Assembly: GCA_038049695.1 (NCBI GenBank)
Contig: CP142456.1
Span: 15,900,501 to 15,964,500 of the forward strand
Length of the DNA: 64,000 nt
Reading direction: 5' to 3'
Origin: Cinnamomum chago
Lineage: Eukaryota; Streptophyta; Magnoliopsida; Laurales; Lauraceae
How positions within the stretch are numbered: the stretch's first letter is position 1; every line of letters begins with the position of its first letter. Made by a program: the position numbers and the translations under genes. The notes under the pieces were generated by a model, which worked only from the letters and a program-made list of their open reading frames with translations, was not told the origin of the DNA and made no database searches. Below are positions 37,601 through 52,100 of this stretch, in pieces.

Positions 37601-40600
37601 GGAAAATCTGAAATTCATTTCAGAAACTCACTGTTTCTTAGGCAGAATTCTGAGAATCTAGGAATTCCAGGATTCTCAAATGCCCAAAATCAAGCATTTG
37701 GAATTTTTGAAATTTGGAATTCCAAAAGCTTTGGAGTGGAACTGCAACATTATTCTCAACAGTCATTTCAGAGAAGGGGACGTGTAGCTATTGCAACTTA
37801 TGATGACCAGATACCCACATATGGATGGACTTAGAACTAGATTCTAATACTTGTTTAAGGATTAAAGAAAAGGGGACCAGCAGCATGTCAGGTTTGGGCC
37901 TGACCATCCCCTATGGATCCCCAAGAAGAATGTGTCGGAATTATGCCAAAGTAAGGGCATGGCATTATAGAATCGTTAGAGACCAAATTACCATCGGAAA
38001 GGTGTCTAGGATTATACCTAGATTGAATTTAAAGGTCTTGTAATTCTTCAAATTGGATTTGAGACAAACTAAGGGTGTCTAAGATTATACTGCATAATAG
38101 GGTTAACTTGGCATGAGGATAAGCATGTGGAAAGTGATCTAAAGACCTGGATTTAATGCTTGTTATTGTTTCTTGAATCACAATTAATCTGGATGTAGAT
38201 GTACAAGTGTTCTTTTTTATTTTTTTGAAATGACAAGTGTTCTTTTGTCTACGTGACTATGTGCATGTATCCTTCATGTGTAGAAGTAGTTTCTTGTGAA
38301 TTTTACAATTTTATGAAACTTGAACTAAAACCCTAGAATGGATTTAAACCCCCCCCCCCCCCCCCCCCCCTCCCTTTTTAGAATTGTTCATTCCTTAGGT
38401 AATAAGGGATTAGATGGACTAGACAAATGCTAGTGAGGGGTAAAACCGTAATTTAAAAAAAAAAAAAGAAGCAACGGTGCAGCCTAATTTTCAAGGATCA
38501 GTCAAATGACGTCAAAATTTGAAGATCTTTGATCATATGGCTTCGTCTCGCCAAGTAGTATTAAATCCATATACATAGTATCAAATTCGGACATCGGACG
38601 CAGAAGTTATACGCATTGCAAGGTTATCAATAAAATTTGCCAGACATGTTAAATTACGATTCAGTCCCTGCCCACTTAAGTTATAAATGGGCAGATTTGA
38701 CAAGATCTGAAACTAAAATAGGAGCCTAATATCCCTAGCTAATTCTAATTACCTTTGGAGTCGCAATGGACCAATCTAGGTACTACTCCTATCTTGTCTA
38801 AGTCTAGAAGAATGGTGATGTATATGGGACTTGAAAAATGGTTACTCAAACCAGATGACGAAAACTTGATGGATCTAGCTTGGGATGGAGAGCGGTTTCC
38901 CTTGATGATCTTGCTTGTCTAGGATGATGTCTAGATGAAACCTATTTCTTGGAATTTTGAATCGGCAACACTTAGTTGCTTTATATCTAACACAGCCAGG
39001 ACGCTGCTATGTAAAGATTCTTGACGAATTATATAACTAACAACAGTTTAGTCTTGATGAAAAGTGACCAAAATGTCGCTTGGGTACCATACCTGATGCT
39101 TGTCTTGATGGCCATAAACTAAATTCCTATAAGGAATCCTGTGGTACCAATGTTCTAACTTTATCTTTGATATGGAGCTGTCAATCATGTAGAGTTAACG
39201 AATTTGTGTTAGAATCACCTCAACCCGTACACAAACCATTAAATAAATGGGTCCAAAAATCAAACACGAACACGACACGATTATTTAACGGGTTACACGA
39301 CATGATTATTTAACGGGTTACACGACACGACCCCGTGTAACCCATTAAATATATTAGATCATTTCGGACCATGTCAGTTAACACGCATAACCCGTTACTA
39401 TCAACCCGTTTAACCTGTTAATTATTTATAAAGTGACTCATTGTCCATCTGATTGTATTATATAGCCCGAAATCTAAATAGGTGAAAAATAAAATATCCC
39501 CTCAGTTTGCCATGAAAAATAAAATAATTTCTCAGTTTGCCACCAATGATCACTGAGCAATCCATATTCCATAGCATATAATAACTACAATAAAAATCCA
39601 ATAGCAAAAACAAGTCCATAATCATACCGGTTTGGTGGGTTGTTAATGGGTTACCAGTTTTATTCGTCAACGGCCCGCTAATTTATAATGTTAACGGGTC
39701 CGACCCGTTAAGGACACAAACCCGTCAAGAGGCCACCCGAACCCATTAATATCGTGTGGGTTTGTATCGTGTTAATGGGTCGTGTGGCATTTTAACAGCT
39801 CTACTTTGATCCCTGTCGCATTAAAGTTTTTTTTTTTGGTAGAGGAAGGGTGGGGGAAATTATGCGCGTTTGGCACTATAATTACCCACACTATGTAGCT
39901 CATGGGAATTGGGATGCCAATCTTTTTCTTAGGATGCTGTTACTTGTTTAGAGAACGTTTCTTAAATGCCTCCTGTCTATATATCATAACTCTTCCATAA
40001 TAATCCTGCTTTGCTAGCTTTATCTTCAAACTCTATGAACAACTCCTATTTTTAATTCTACTTTAAAATTGTATTGAATGTATTTATGGAATGTTACTTC
40101 CTGAGGTTATTCCCAACCTGACATCCTACAAATTGGTGTTTGTAGGTGAAGAAATAGCTAATGATACTCATAATATATATATATATATGCAGTTGAAGAG
40201 GAACCATGGGAATTCCAAGAGTGGAGCACAGACGATGTCGTCTAGTCATGTCATGGTCTACTGCAAGAGAGACATTTACTAGCTTTCCTTTGTATTTTTA
40301 TGACATTGAAATAGGGCCCTTGAATTCAGCTAAGGTTTTGATTAGGTTAAATTTTGAATTTCTTTCCGACTTAAATACTTTAATTTGAGACTAGAATCTT
40401 ATGCTTATGTTCTGTTAAGATGTCTAATTTGATGGGATTTTATTCATTGAAAAGTTTCCACTGCAAATTTTTGAATATGACCAAATCTCCTATTTGCAGA
40501 CTTTATTTACTTTTATTGATCGCAACTTGAAAGGCGGACTTCTACGGGAATCTGGATTTTGGATCGTGACAACTCGAACTCAGACGAGTTTTAAAACGCT

Positions 40601-43600
40601 AGTGTAGTGAGAAGGATAATGCCATAAAAAATTGTACTGCATAAATTAACAATTTCCACTATCATTCCCATTCAAATCCTCTGTAAAAATTATATCTCAG
40701 TCATTGCAAAGCTTCTACATAAATGAAACAGGTATCTTTTAAAGAAAAAGGGAAGAAAATATAACAAATACTCTATTAATTGAAAAATGCCTCTTATACT
40801 ATGTATTATCCTTTCAGTTCTGGTGTTTCCTTGTATTGGCTCTTGATTGGATAACCAAACTCCTAATAAAGGATTATGAACAATGTCGATATATTTCCTA
40901 ATAATAATCATATCCACGCCTAGTAACTTGTTCTACTGTTCAACCTGGAACTAAATGCACGAGAAGGGGTTTAACAAGGAAAAAGGCAGAGCTATTGATT
41001 TATAAATATGAAGTCCCTTAATGGAAGGTGTACGTCACCTATTTACAACTTGCAAGAAAAAATCAAAGTAGTTAACCAACGGAAGTAACTTAGAATCCTG
41101 CCTCCCTTCATGATATATGGCCAAGTAGATTCCCCTTTTTTTCTCTCTTTTCTTGCAAATGTTTTTTATTGCCAGTTCCATACATGTTCAAGGAGGGGCA
41201 TGTCTGGCGGGACCTTGAAACTGGGTTTATATTGAGCAACAGGGTCTTATGTGTCACTAGGCAAAGTTTAAAAGCAAGGTCTATTTGACTTAAAACTGAT
41301 CCAAATAGATGTTTGAGTGTTTTTGATGCAATCGTAGGGTTACAATCCCAAGTGACAGGGCACAATTAGGGTTCCCACTGGAACAATCACTTGATGAAGA
41401 CAATCTCCAACGATAAACCCATGCATGGAAAATTTTATCAACTCCAAAATCTAATTTGAGATCATTGATCTCTACAATGCTCTATTTATAATAAAAGATA
41501 CTTCCCTAAGAAACAACCCTAATCAAACTCGGAAACAAAATCCTATCCAAATTAGAAACTAATTTTAAATACAACTTAATAAATAAAAATTAGAAACTAA
41601 TAACAATTAATAAAGAATTTCAAAACTTCCTTGGGTCCCACAATTGGACCATGTCTTGTACCAACGGATGGACAGTGCTGCTGCATCAGTTTTGTATTAT
41701 TTAGGAAACATAGTTTTCCTCTCTAATTGGATAAGCATTAAAATCATTTTCCTCTTTTAAAAAAGTAACAAAGGAGAAGAGAATCCAGTAAGACTCCAAT
41801 GTGTATAACAATCAGACAACTGTTGGTTTTCCCCCCTCTCGACAAGTTTTCCATTTAAATTTTTCCAAATGACAAGTTTGTATGTGCTACTTTACTACAT
41901 GACAAGTTTGCCTATATGACTTTTATTGAATCAGACATGCTATATGTCTTAACAATGGTCTATTTTAAAATGCTCTAATTAAAACAGCTCCATTTCTATA
42001 GATCTAATTGTATCAGCTCTATTTAAAACAGATTAGAGTCTCTAAAAGGCTCCTAGACAACTAAGGGTCATTAATAGTATTCTTCTCCACTAAAATATGA
42101 AAGAAAAAGAAAAAATATTCATATGCTAAATTTGTCCAAGCCATACATATGATGCAATGAAGACGTGCATTTAACCTCTGCAAGCATGACAAATATGCCT
42201 CTCGTCACCAACAAAAAATCAAGTATTGAACAATCATTACATCTATCCATAATACGCAGCATCCATGAACTCAAGAGAAAAAGGGTCTGGATGACAGTGA
42301 TTCATCTTGATGTAACAATATGTTAAGAAGATCATTCAAAAAAAAAAAAAAACTAATGTATTAAAAGGGGTCATAAAATCCATTATAGGATGCATATCTT
42401 TCAAAGTAGTAACACAAATATGCATTCTTCATTCACTCAACAGAAAGAAATAATATATCTGGCATGAAGAGTACAGAAATGTGAAGATCTGTCAGGTTCT
42501 CAGAACAAGATAACATACTGATCTTTGTTAGTGTTGAAAGCCAATAACTTTGGTTGATCTGTTGGATCCGGTAACTCATTCCTGAACCTTTAAGAGTAAA
42601 CATAAAATAAATAAATAAATAAATAAAGGAGTGTCAGTATCGGAAGTAAGAAAAAAGAATAAATGCCAGCAAGGATAATTTAAAGCATTCATTTCGAAAC
42701 AGCAGTGGATTCCACTGTTCACAGAATCCACGGTGTACCTTTTTCTATGGACATCTTCAAGTGTTCATTCTGTGGGTGCAGAATCCACTTCCTTCCTTTT
42801 CTTTTTCCTTTTTTCCCTTTTGTTTTTTTTTTTTTTTTTTTTTGCAATGATGGAGAGGGGAGTAAGAGACAGCATAAATCCTCAAAAAAATGTCTTCGAC
42901 CCCTCCCCTCTAACCTCAAAATAGTGGACCACCCACAAAAAACATATTTTTTCATGGAAATGTCACCTTACCATGATCTTAAGTGAAGAAAGTGCATTTA
43001 ACAACCCCATGCAAAACCATTGTAAGACAATTTATTCAGAAACGAAATTCGTATTCCTAAGCAACAGAAAAATTTTGAATAAAAAAACAAGTACAAAAGC
43101 ATATACAACTCCATAGAAGTTAAAATCAAGTGTAACTACAATATATATACACTTTAAATGCAAGAACATAGTTTCAAGACTCAGTTTTGCGGTGCACGTA
43201 CCTGAGCAATGGAAATATTACCCCATGGATAAATTTATTTAGACTCATTTCATTCTAAAGTACAACCAACTGGCAAAACATTTTGTACTCGACTAAAACT
43301 AAATTAACCAGGAAAAGTGAGCTCAATTCTGGACAAGAATCAAATAATTACCTTATGAATATGGTATACAATCTAGAAATTATGTCAAGTCAATGAAAAT
43401 AAATTCCCAAACTTGTATTTGATAGAGTGGAGACGAGAGGCTTTTGTTGCTGAAAATTTTTGTGGTTCTAGTGGAGGTGTACTTCAGAAATTTTCTTTCG
43501 ATGAAACCTGACTGACATCAAAGTTTCTGACTTCACAGCTTTGCTTGGCATTCTTGATAAGGTCTATTTGTCAGTTGGCAGAGATGATGAAAGGCTTTGG

Positions 43601-46600
43601 AAACCTGTTGTAGAAGGTCAGTTTTTAGTTAAGTCTTTTTACAATGTTTTGGTTGACAATTCTGGTAGAGGGAAAGGTTGGCAATCTTTTTGGGATTCCT
43701 ATGTTCCGCCAAGTGTGTTGATTTTTTGTTGGGAGGCAAGGAAGCATAAAATTCAGACTATAGACAAGTTGCAAAGAATGAAGCATTTTTTAGTAAATGG
43801 GTGCCCTATGTGTTTAAAGGACGAGGAAACGGCGCATCATTTGTTAATTCATTGTCAGTTTGCTTATAAAGTCTGGATAGCTATGTTAAACTTTTTTTAC
43901 ATGAGTTGGGTGATGCCTAAGAATGTGGAAGATCTTTTTTCTTCAATGGCATTTGCCAAGTTTGTTCGTGGCAATATTTTGTGGAAGTTAGTTGTTTATG
44001 CTACGGTTTGGAAGTTTTGGTTGGAGAGGAACAGTAGAGTGTTTACAAACAAGAGCAAATCTATTGAGGAAGTTGTTGAGTCCATCATTTGGACTGTGTC
44101 AGAATGGGTGTGTAATAGAAAGGAATTTGTTGGTATCTCTCTGGAAGATATTAATAGGTCTTGGGCAACTGTTTCAAAAGGAGGTTGACATTCTAGAAGT
44201 GTGCAAAGACCAGTTTGGTCCCCCTCTTGGTATTTTTAAGTTGAACTTTGATGGTAGTTTTGTTCACAGTGTTCAACGAGGAGGTATCGGTGGCATCATC
44301 AGAGATTGGAATGGAATCCATTGTTAGAAATTTTTAAGGACCAGTGGATTCTTCGGATACAAATGAAGCAGAGTTGTTTGCTCTTCTAATTGGGTGTCAT
44401 GAGTTGCGTAGAATGGGAGTCCTTGAACGTGATTATTTTTCTTCTATCCAATGGGGTTCTAGAAAAGCTATTCATCCTTGGAGGGTAGCAGATTAGTTGG
44501 ACATGCAAGATATTTCAAGTCTGTTGGGTGCTTCTTTCCATGATATTTTTAAGAGAGGTTAATACTATGGAGGATGGTCTGGCCAAGGAAGAAGTTTTTC
44601 GCACTTCTATTTCGTTTGATGTATAAGTTTTTTATAGGTGTTTTTCCTTGTTCGTTGTAATTTTCATTGTGTCTTAGTTCTGTCAGTTTGCTTGGTGGAA
44701 TAAAATTTTAACTTTTGTCATAAAAAAAAAAAAGAAACAAACCTACTACATGAATCAACAATTTAAGCATCCTTCCAAACAAATACAGCAGAGAAGACCT
44801 CAAATTTCTAATAGACTTTTATTACTTACAAATGATTGCTCAACTAAAAAAGCCGCAGAAAGAAGACCAATGAATAAATTAGAACTCTGAAGCAGTCTAG
44901 ATCCGCAAGTAGTGATGAAATGGGTGTAGACAAGCCCTACGAGAGAGTTTGCCGAATCCTAAACGGATTCCAGTGAGGACCAACTCCGCAAAAGGGAATT
45001 AGCCAAATTCCTATCGGAACTCAATAACATTCTTCCATTGAAGATAAGAGAAAACCAAACAAACCAACCAATCTTTATTATTGAATAATGATGAACTACT
45101 CTCCTAATGGAGGGATTACATATTTATAGGAATGGTTGGACATCCCCTTTTCTAATAGGACTTTGCTTTCCTAAACAATAAAGGAAATAACTTGCTTAAC
45201 AATCCAAATAAAATAAAACTCCTAATTTTAATAACTTCTAAATAAATAACAACTCTCTAAATAAGAATCTTAACTAATTGAAACTCTAATTAAATGGATG
45301 TCATATTGGGCTTATGGGCTGGGCCCAATTAGTTGGCAGACCATGGGTCTGACCTGCATCAGTTTCCCCTCGCTTTGGAGAGAACTCGACCTCGAGTTCT
45401 GTAAATGTCCACCTGGGTCAAAAATCAAGCGTACAAACTTTCGAAGCTCTTGATCTTTATATGCGTCAAAAAGCTTGGGAACTCGAAATGATTTCTTCCT
45501 CCAATTAGAAGCAGATTGGAGGTATTGCTTCTTTTGATGTTTGCATTTTTCTTGAATCTGTGATCGAACCATTAGATGTTTCAATTGTTGCATGTGTACC
45601 AACAGATCTTGATCTTTGATTATCCATTGTTGATTCTTGAAGATGAAGTCAATGTGTGGGATATCAACAATTTGTGGCGCTATTGATGTCTCCTGAATAG
45701 CTAGTAGATTCACTGAATGATTAGGCTTGTTGCTCATTAGATCTATGTCTTCAACATGCACTTTGCCTTCTTCATTTGCCTCTTGCCTCTTTTGATCAGC
45801 ACTATCCATAGCAATGATTGTAGTCCCTGTGTTTTCTAGCTCTTCTAAAATATGCTCTATAGCAAAAGTGTTGGATGCGATTTCATCTGACAGTGTCTTG
45901 ACATCATCAGTTTCTTGATCTTGTTGTTCAATGTCATCCTTGATGTCTTTGATTATGGTTTGTAACTCTTGTGGCACAAGCACGACATCTATTTCTTTCT
46001 TCTGCTCACTCTTTGATTCTTCAAATGGAGGTGAAGATGTAAATGGAGAAGGTGTTTGTGATGGCAATGGAATGAGCTCGATCTGTTGTCCTTTCCAAAG
46101 AAAAGAATGTATGTTATTCTCTTCGTCAGTATGCACATTCATATCTAAAAGCCATGGTCTTCCAAGAAGAATATGAGTAACATTCATATTGATAACATCA
46201 CACCAAATATTATCTGCATAATTGCCAATCTTGAAAGATACCAAACATCGATGAGTTACTGGAATAATTACATCATTGGCCCATGTAACTCTATATGGCT
46301 TCAGGAGCTTCTCGGTTGGCCAATGAAGCTTGTCAATCACTTCTTGCGCAACGAAGTTTATCGCGCTGCTGCGATTAATAACCAGATTAGCTAGCTTGCC
46401 TTCACACCTTACACGCGTTTGGAATTTTGTATGTTGTTTCCATTCTTCTTCTTCCATCTTATTTGTGGTGAGAAGTCGATGTATGACAAGCTTGGGATTA
46501 TCTTCTCCTGAAAAATGTGTTTCAACAACATGAGCTCTTCTTCTTTCCAAGGACCTTCTTTTTTGAGATTTATATTGTTGCATGTGAGATTGCCGAAGCA

Positions 46601-49098
46601 TGTGCTCAACACGGATAGCTTCTTTATATGCTTCTTGAACAGTTTGACAAAACTTCATTTTCTCCTCTAGATCAGAGTTTAACCCTCTCATAAAACGAGT
46701 GACATCATGCAACGCACTTTCATTCAATGCACATAGATGTTGCAGTTTTCGAAATCGGCAAGTATATTCATCAACTGACAACTCCTTTTGCTTCAAATTG
46801 AGGAATTCATGAAAGTAAAACTTATTCTGAAAATACCAATTTCCATATGTGTATTGATATAAATAACTTTGAAATTCATCTGAAGGTCCAATGTTTCTCA
46901 TCTTGATTTTGGATGCAAAATGAACATAAAATTTTAATGCTCTTCCAAATTAAACTCTGACTAACCAGATGTGGAGATCACTGATTGGAGCTTGCAGGTG
47001 AAGACGGATCATTAATTGGATTACATATGATCAAGATATCACTCTTTGAAGATCAATGGCTGAAATTGAAGCTGCTGATGCAAGACTTTGGCAGTAATTT
47101 GGCTGGGCTAAGGCTGCAAATTTCTGCAACTTTTTTTTTTTAGCTAGTAGGTGGGCTGGGCCCGGTGTGGACTCAGGTCAGGCCTGGACTGCAGGTCAGG
47201 CCCAACTCAATATGTTGCTAAGAGATAGCACGTGGGAGATGAAAAAGGCCTCTGCTTTGGAATCTGTGCAGGATGGAATTAAAAAACAAGAGCAAAGCTT
47301 ACTGTTTGGACTTCAAAGGAAGCTCTGGCGATGGAGCTGAGATGGCTGCCGTGCGAAGATTCTGGCTGTTGTGCGACGATGGAGCTGCTGGCGAGGTTCG
47401 ACGTGCAGTGGATGTCTTTCGTCAGGTGCCAGGTACTCTGCTTCTTCTCCTCTCTTCTTATTTTTTCTCTTTTCTTCTCTTGGATACTTCTCCTCTCTCT
47501 TTCCTTTTTTTTTTTTTCTACTGCTGCTGCTTCTCTTTTTTTTTTTATCTTCTGCTGCCTTTTCTTTCTTTATTCGGCTTCCTTCTTTCCCGTCCTTTTT
47601 TTTTTCTCTGTTCTGCTTTTCTCTCTGTTTTTTTTTTTTTTTTGGGTGGGGTTTCAAAGGTGTTGTGGTGAAGGCGGACGAATTGGTGCTGTTCGGTGGC
47701 TTTTTTTTTTTTTTTTTTTTTTTTGAAGGGTTTGGGTGAGTCTGGGTCGATGGAATGGACTGGGCATGGCTCAGATGGGGAGCAGTGGCTACCGATGGGG
47801 AACTTGGGGTTCAGAATGGTTCAGTGAAGGGGTTTAGGGTACTGGGAGGTGGGAGGTGGGATGGTTGAAGAATAAGTTTCTGGTTGGTGGGGATTGTCGA
47901 CAGAGATGGAAGAGGAATGGGGGTTGGGTTTTAAGATTTGGTTCGATGCTCTCGGATGAGGGGGACAGTGAATAGGCCGGTGGAGTTTGATTTCGGTGGT
48001 GCAGCGGTTTTCGGTTGAGATGGAGTTCGGTGGGTTGGATTTAGGGTTTCGGAAGTTGGGAGCACTGGGTGTCGTGGTTGAAGTTGGCTAGGGCTAATGT
48101 CTTAATGGGTTAGGCTGGCTTGGGTTTTGGAATAGAGGTTTTCTTTTGAAGGCAACGATGGAGGAGGTACGTGAAGTTGGGTTCTGGTTTTGGATATGGG
48201 TGATGAATGACGATGAATGGGTTTGGGACTGCCTGGATGAATGGAGGATGATGATGCAATAGATGGGAAGGAACGGGTTTCACGGGTTACCTCGAATCGG
48301 CGATCTGGACGGCGATCCGGGTTCGGATCTTCGCTCTGATACCAATTGAAGCAGCCTGGATCCGCAAGTAGTGATGAAATGGGTGTAGACAAGCCCTACG
48401 AGAGAGTTTGCCGAATCCTAAACGGATTCCAGTGAGGACCAACTCCGCAAAAGGGAATTAGCCGAATTCCTATCGGAACTCAATAACATTCTTCCATTGA
48501 AGATAAGAGAAAACCAAACAAACCAACCAATCTTTATTATTGAATAATGATGAACTACTCTCTTAATGGAGGGATTACATATTTATAGGAATGGTTGGAC
48601 ATCCCCTTTTCTAATAGGACTTTGCTTTCCTAAACAATAAAGGAAATAACTTGCTTAACAATCCAAATAAAATAAAACTCCTAATTTTAATAACTTCTAA
48701 ATAAATAACAACTCTCTAAATAAGAATCTTAACTAATTGAAACTCTAATTAAATGGATGTCATATTGGGCTTATGGGCTGGGCCCAATTAGTTGGCAGAC
48801 CATGGGTCTGGCCTGCATCAAACTCAGAACCAAAAATGGTGTGTCGACAATTTTTCTGTTTTTTTACAATGGAAACTTTTACTTACTCCCAGAAAACAAA
48901 ACAAAACAAGAACAAATTGCAAGGACAGACTCAAAACAAAATGTTGGCCCATGCCCAATGCTAACCTCATCCCATAAATCAGAAATACAATGATACACCT
49001 TACTATGAGAGATAGGTGGGGGCCCTCACATTTAAGTTGTTGGCATTGGATATGGATGTGAGGGCCCTCACCCTCTCTCATAGTAAGGTGAGTATCTC

Positions 49099-49136
<38 letters not shown>

Positions 49137-52100
49137 TGTCTATCTATCCATTGATTATATCTATGAATCAAGTCAAAAGAGTTCGTTTGTTTTTGGGTTC
49201 CTTGAAGCCCCGAATGGATTGGATCGTTTCTGCCAACGAAATGAACACGGAGCCCATTCCGAATGCTTATCCGATCCAGAAGTTCTAGCGAATAGAATAA
49301 GATGCGGCTCCCCCTCCCTCTGTCTTTTCCTGCTATGCTAATCTTCCCTCAAAGATAACATCAAAGATAACATCAAAGCTAATCTCCCCCTCCCTCTGTC
49401 TTCTCTATTTCTTACAAATTTACCCATGATTTCTACAACATCAAAGATAACATAATGATACTTGAGTCCTTCAATTCCCTCAGAGAACCAGTATCTAATA
49501 TAGCAAACACATTTGAGAGCAAGAAGAATGCATAAAGAATGGAGAGGAAAAACCATGGTAATTTTATATGGAGAAAGTTAAAATAAATAATTTCAGACCA
49601 CCAAACTATTGAAATTCTAGATCATAATTTCATAACAGTAAAGAGTTATGGAGCAACACACCTGTACAAGAATCTAACCATTCTGAAACATAAGTTCAGC
49701 TTAAATAAGGAGATATGCAGGCATCATGGTCAGATCCAAAGTGTAGAAAGAGCGGCTAGTTTCTGGCCAGTCAGACCAAAGTCTCATGGATTATAGGATT
49801 GAGTGAAAGTGGAAGTGGATAGCTCGATCAATTGCATGACTTTGATAAGTTTCAATCTAATATATGTAGCAGTGTTTAATACTCAGAGACATGGTGTCTT
49901 GGTTCCCTAAGTCGACTCAATGGATTCACATGGGACTCAATTGAGTTGGACAGTCTCTCCCTAGTTTCCAAGCACAATAAAAGCTATCAAAAAATGAAAA
50001 TAATAGTAAAAAAAATTGATAAAGTAGAAAAATATGTTTTATAAATATAGAATTATAAGACTTGTAATGTTTTACTTATTAATAATGAATTTAAGTAGAA
50101 ATAGGCACCAACATTTATGCTTCACTTGGCTAGATGAGCCTCTAATCTTTTAAAATGATTAGATCTTATCAAAAAAATGTGACTTTTAATCTTACAAAAT
50201 TAATGCCAACCCCTAAGAGCATCCCAAAGCTTATCCCAACCAAAAAGGGGGGGAAAATAACGTGAGTTGTGGAAAAAATACATGATTCAGACGTGGGGAA
50301 TTAGACTCGTTGAGATTTAAAACCCTGATAGGAACAGGGGTCTACCTATTCTCTCCACAGATATGACCTAGATGACCAAATTCCTGTTGGAGTAGCTCAC
50401 CCGCAACAAAAGCAACTTCTCTCTCAAGAAAACCAAAGGATAAATCTAGATTTTTAAGAAGAGGAATGGCTGCATCTGATTTTTATTAGCTTAGAGATAA
50501 GATCAATGCAGTTATTTTTTAGACACTGAAGAGAAAATTCATCTCTATAGTGGGACCATAAAAGACATGCACAAAGTATGCAAAATCAAGAGTAAGGTAA
50601 AATGTGGATTGAAGCTAGATGATACACTGCTCACAAAAATTTCATTGAGGAGTTTCTGAATGAACTAAATTTCTTTACATATGAAACAACAATTTCCTAT
50701 TTAACTCCATTTTTGTTTGCTGAAGGAAATCAATCTTAATATAGTAGGTGCTTTAGTTGTGAAATAGGATTTATCTTTTCTATTATAGTCAGAGGTTCAG
50801 ATTTAGTTGTCTGATTGTCTCTAAGATGCTTTTTTTTTAACTTTGCTTATTAAGACTTTTATATGTTGATAGATATTTATTAATAGAAAGAACCCCTTTT
50901 TATAAATGTTAATGATTAACTTTATTAAAAATTTAGAATAGACAAGGTTGCATTAAGTAAAATACATAACTGACAATAACAAAACTCCAGGCATCTCAAG
51001 ACCAGAAGCAGAAAAACCCACAATTTCGTCCACAACTAAAGCGCAAGATATCACCATGGTCCGAACCTTAATTCTTAGATCTTCTGCAGTACTGCTCCAA
51101 TGCTGGAAAGTTCTTTGAATCATTTTCAGCCAATAGACCGTACAACTGTAGCTAAAGAACAATGCCCTAGTTGGGAACCCATAATTCCACTGAGGGAGAA
51201 AAGATTCTTGATGGTAATTGGCATAACTCATCAAACCTCAAACAAGCACTGGGAATAATCCCAAACTTTCCATGAAAAGAAGCTCTGATGAAAATGGTGA
51301 GATCCTCTGGCACTCAAAGGGGTAAAACCCACCCCCCCTAGAATAACCTTCTGCTTCCTTTTCTAAATGTTGTCTATGATAAGAACCTTACCCAAAGCAT
51401 TCCGCAAAAAGCTAACACTCTAGGAGATGCCTTTATTTTCCAAGTACTTATACCAATTAAAGCATTCACTCCAGCCCACCAACAGATCATCAGGAATTTT
51501 CTTCTTTAAACTGTGGCAAAGACCATACAGATACAGGCCTCATGTAAAACCAATTTGTGTGAAAATAACATGTACAAAGACCATACAGGTCTGATGTGAA
51601 ACCTATTTGCATTGAAATAACCTTTTACATCTTTTTCTTATACAACCTTGCTATTGTGACTAGAATTAGATTTTCTGGATCATAACATCATAACATCAAT
51701 ACAAGTGGTTGTGGAAGGTTCTTCATGTGTTAAAGATCTCTGTGGCTCTTGAGTCTTGACAATAAGCATGTCCATGCTCATCTACATTAATTAGGTCCCA
51801 ATATTTTTAATGAATTCAGTTTAATTATGTCCCTACACTCTCATTTAGCTGTTGATTTCTTTTTTATGACTAATGTTGGGAATTATCGCATTTGGCCATC
51901 CATAATGGATGTTTTGGTTCGGCAGATCTCTATTCACATGTTTAAAATTTTGGAGCTTCTTCTTAGAAATCCTACATCTGCAGTTCTTAGAAAGAGCTGT
52001 TGGACAATTGATAATTTGGCCCTTGGACTCCATCAGACTCACGTATTTCATCAACAGCATTCAGCAGTCTTTGAAAACAATGCGTGATAATAGATAGATT

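Larger units (their letters stand above)
31800..42518 (-). other. PAF1 intron 2 (10.7 kb)
   Basis: Holds the TIR element at 32207-33666, LINE pieces at 34440-34960 and 36410-36960, an LTR-like piece at 36041-36409, a 28-base A run at 35108-35135, a 22-base C run at 38349-38370, a hAT-type MITE at 39173-39803 and a solo LTR at 41324-41688. Stretches 37000-38340, 39815-41318 and 41694-42518 show nothing recognisable. The donor (GTATGT at 42518) and acceptor (gcag at 31800) are strong. Confidence 0.85.
44888..48820 (-). mobile_element. Gag-only LTR retrotransposon (TR-GAG type), complete
   Basis: Two 474-bp LTRs (44888-45361 and 48347-48820) differ at about five sites. A perfect 5-bp duplication aactc lies at 44883-44887 and 48821-48825. 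Orientation is minus: the primer site is at 48333-48344 next to the right LTR, and the purine tract is next to the left LTR. The only coding region is gag plus a protease-like domain; RT, RNase H and integrase are absent with no sign of a deletion scar. It must have used another element's enzymes. The roughly 1 percent LTR difference indicates a recent insertion, in the same sense as the host gene. Confidence 0.95.

Noticed and set aside
47273..47739. Overlapping 110-130-codon frames on both strands
   Set aside because: Phe/Ser/Leu or Lys/Glu-rich translations of pyrimidine tracts in the leader of the gag-only element; no domain.
49016..49288. Frame with an Ile-Tyr run
   Set aside because: Produced by the AT microsatellite at 49100-49132.
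50953..51234. 93-codon minus-strand frame in intron 1
   Set aside because: Surrounding sequence (51030-51530) has a vaguely gene-like base composition on the minus strand, but no domain could be recognised and frames are broken.
51827..52087. Plus-strand frame with ...VLRKSCWTIDNLA..., faintly like an importin-alpha armadillo repeat
   Set aside because: Only a few residues agree, no neighbouring repeats were found and there is no gene structure; chance or a tiny remnant cannot be told apart.
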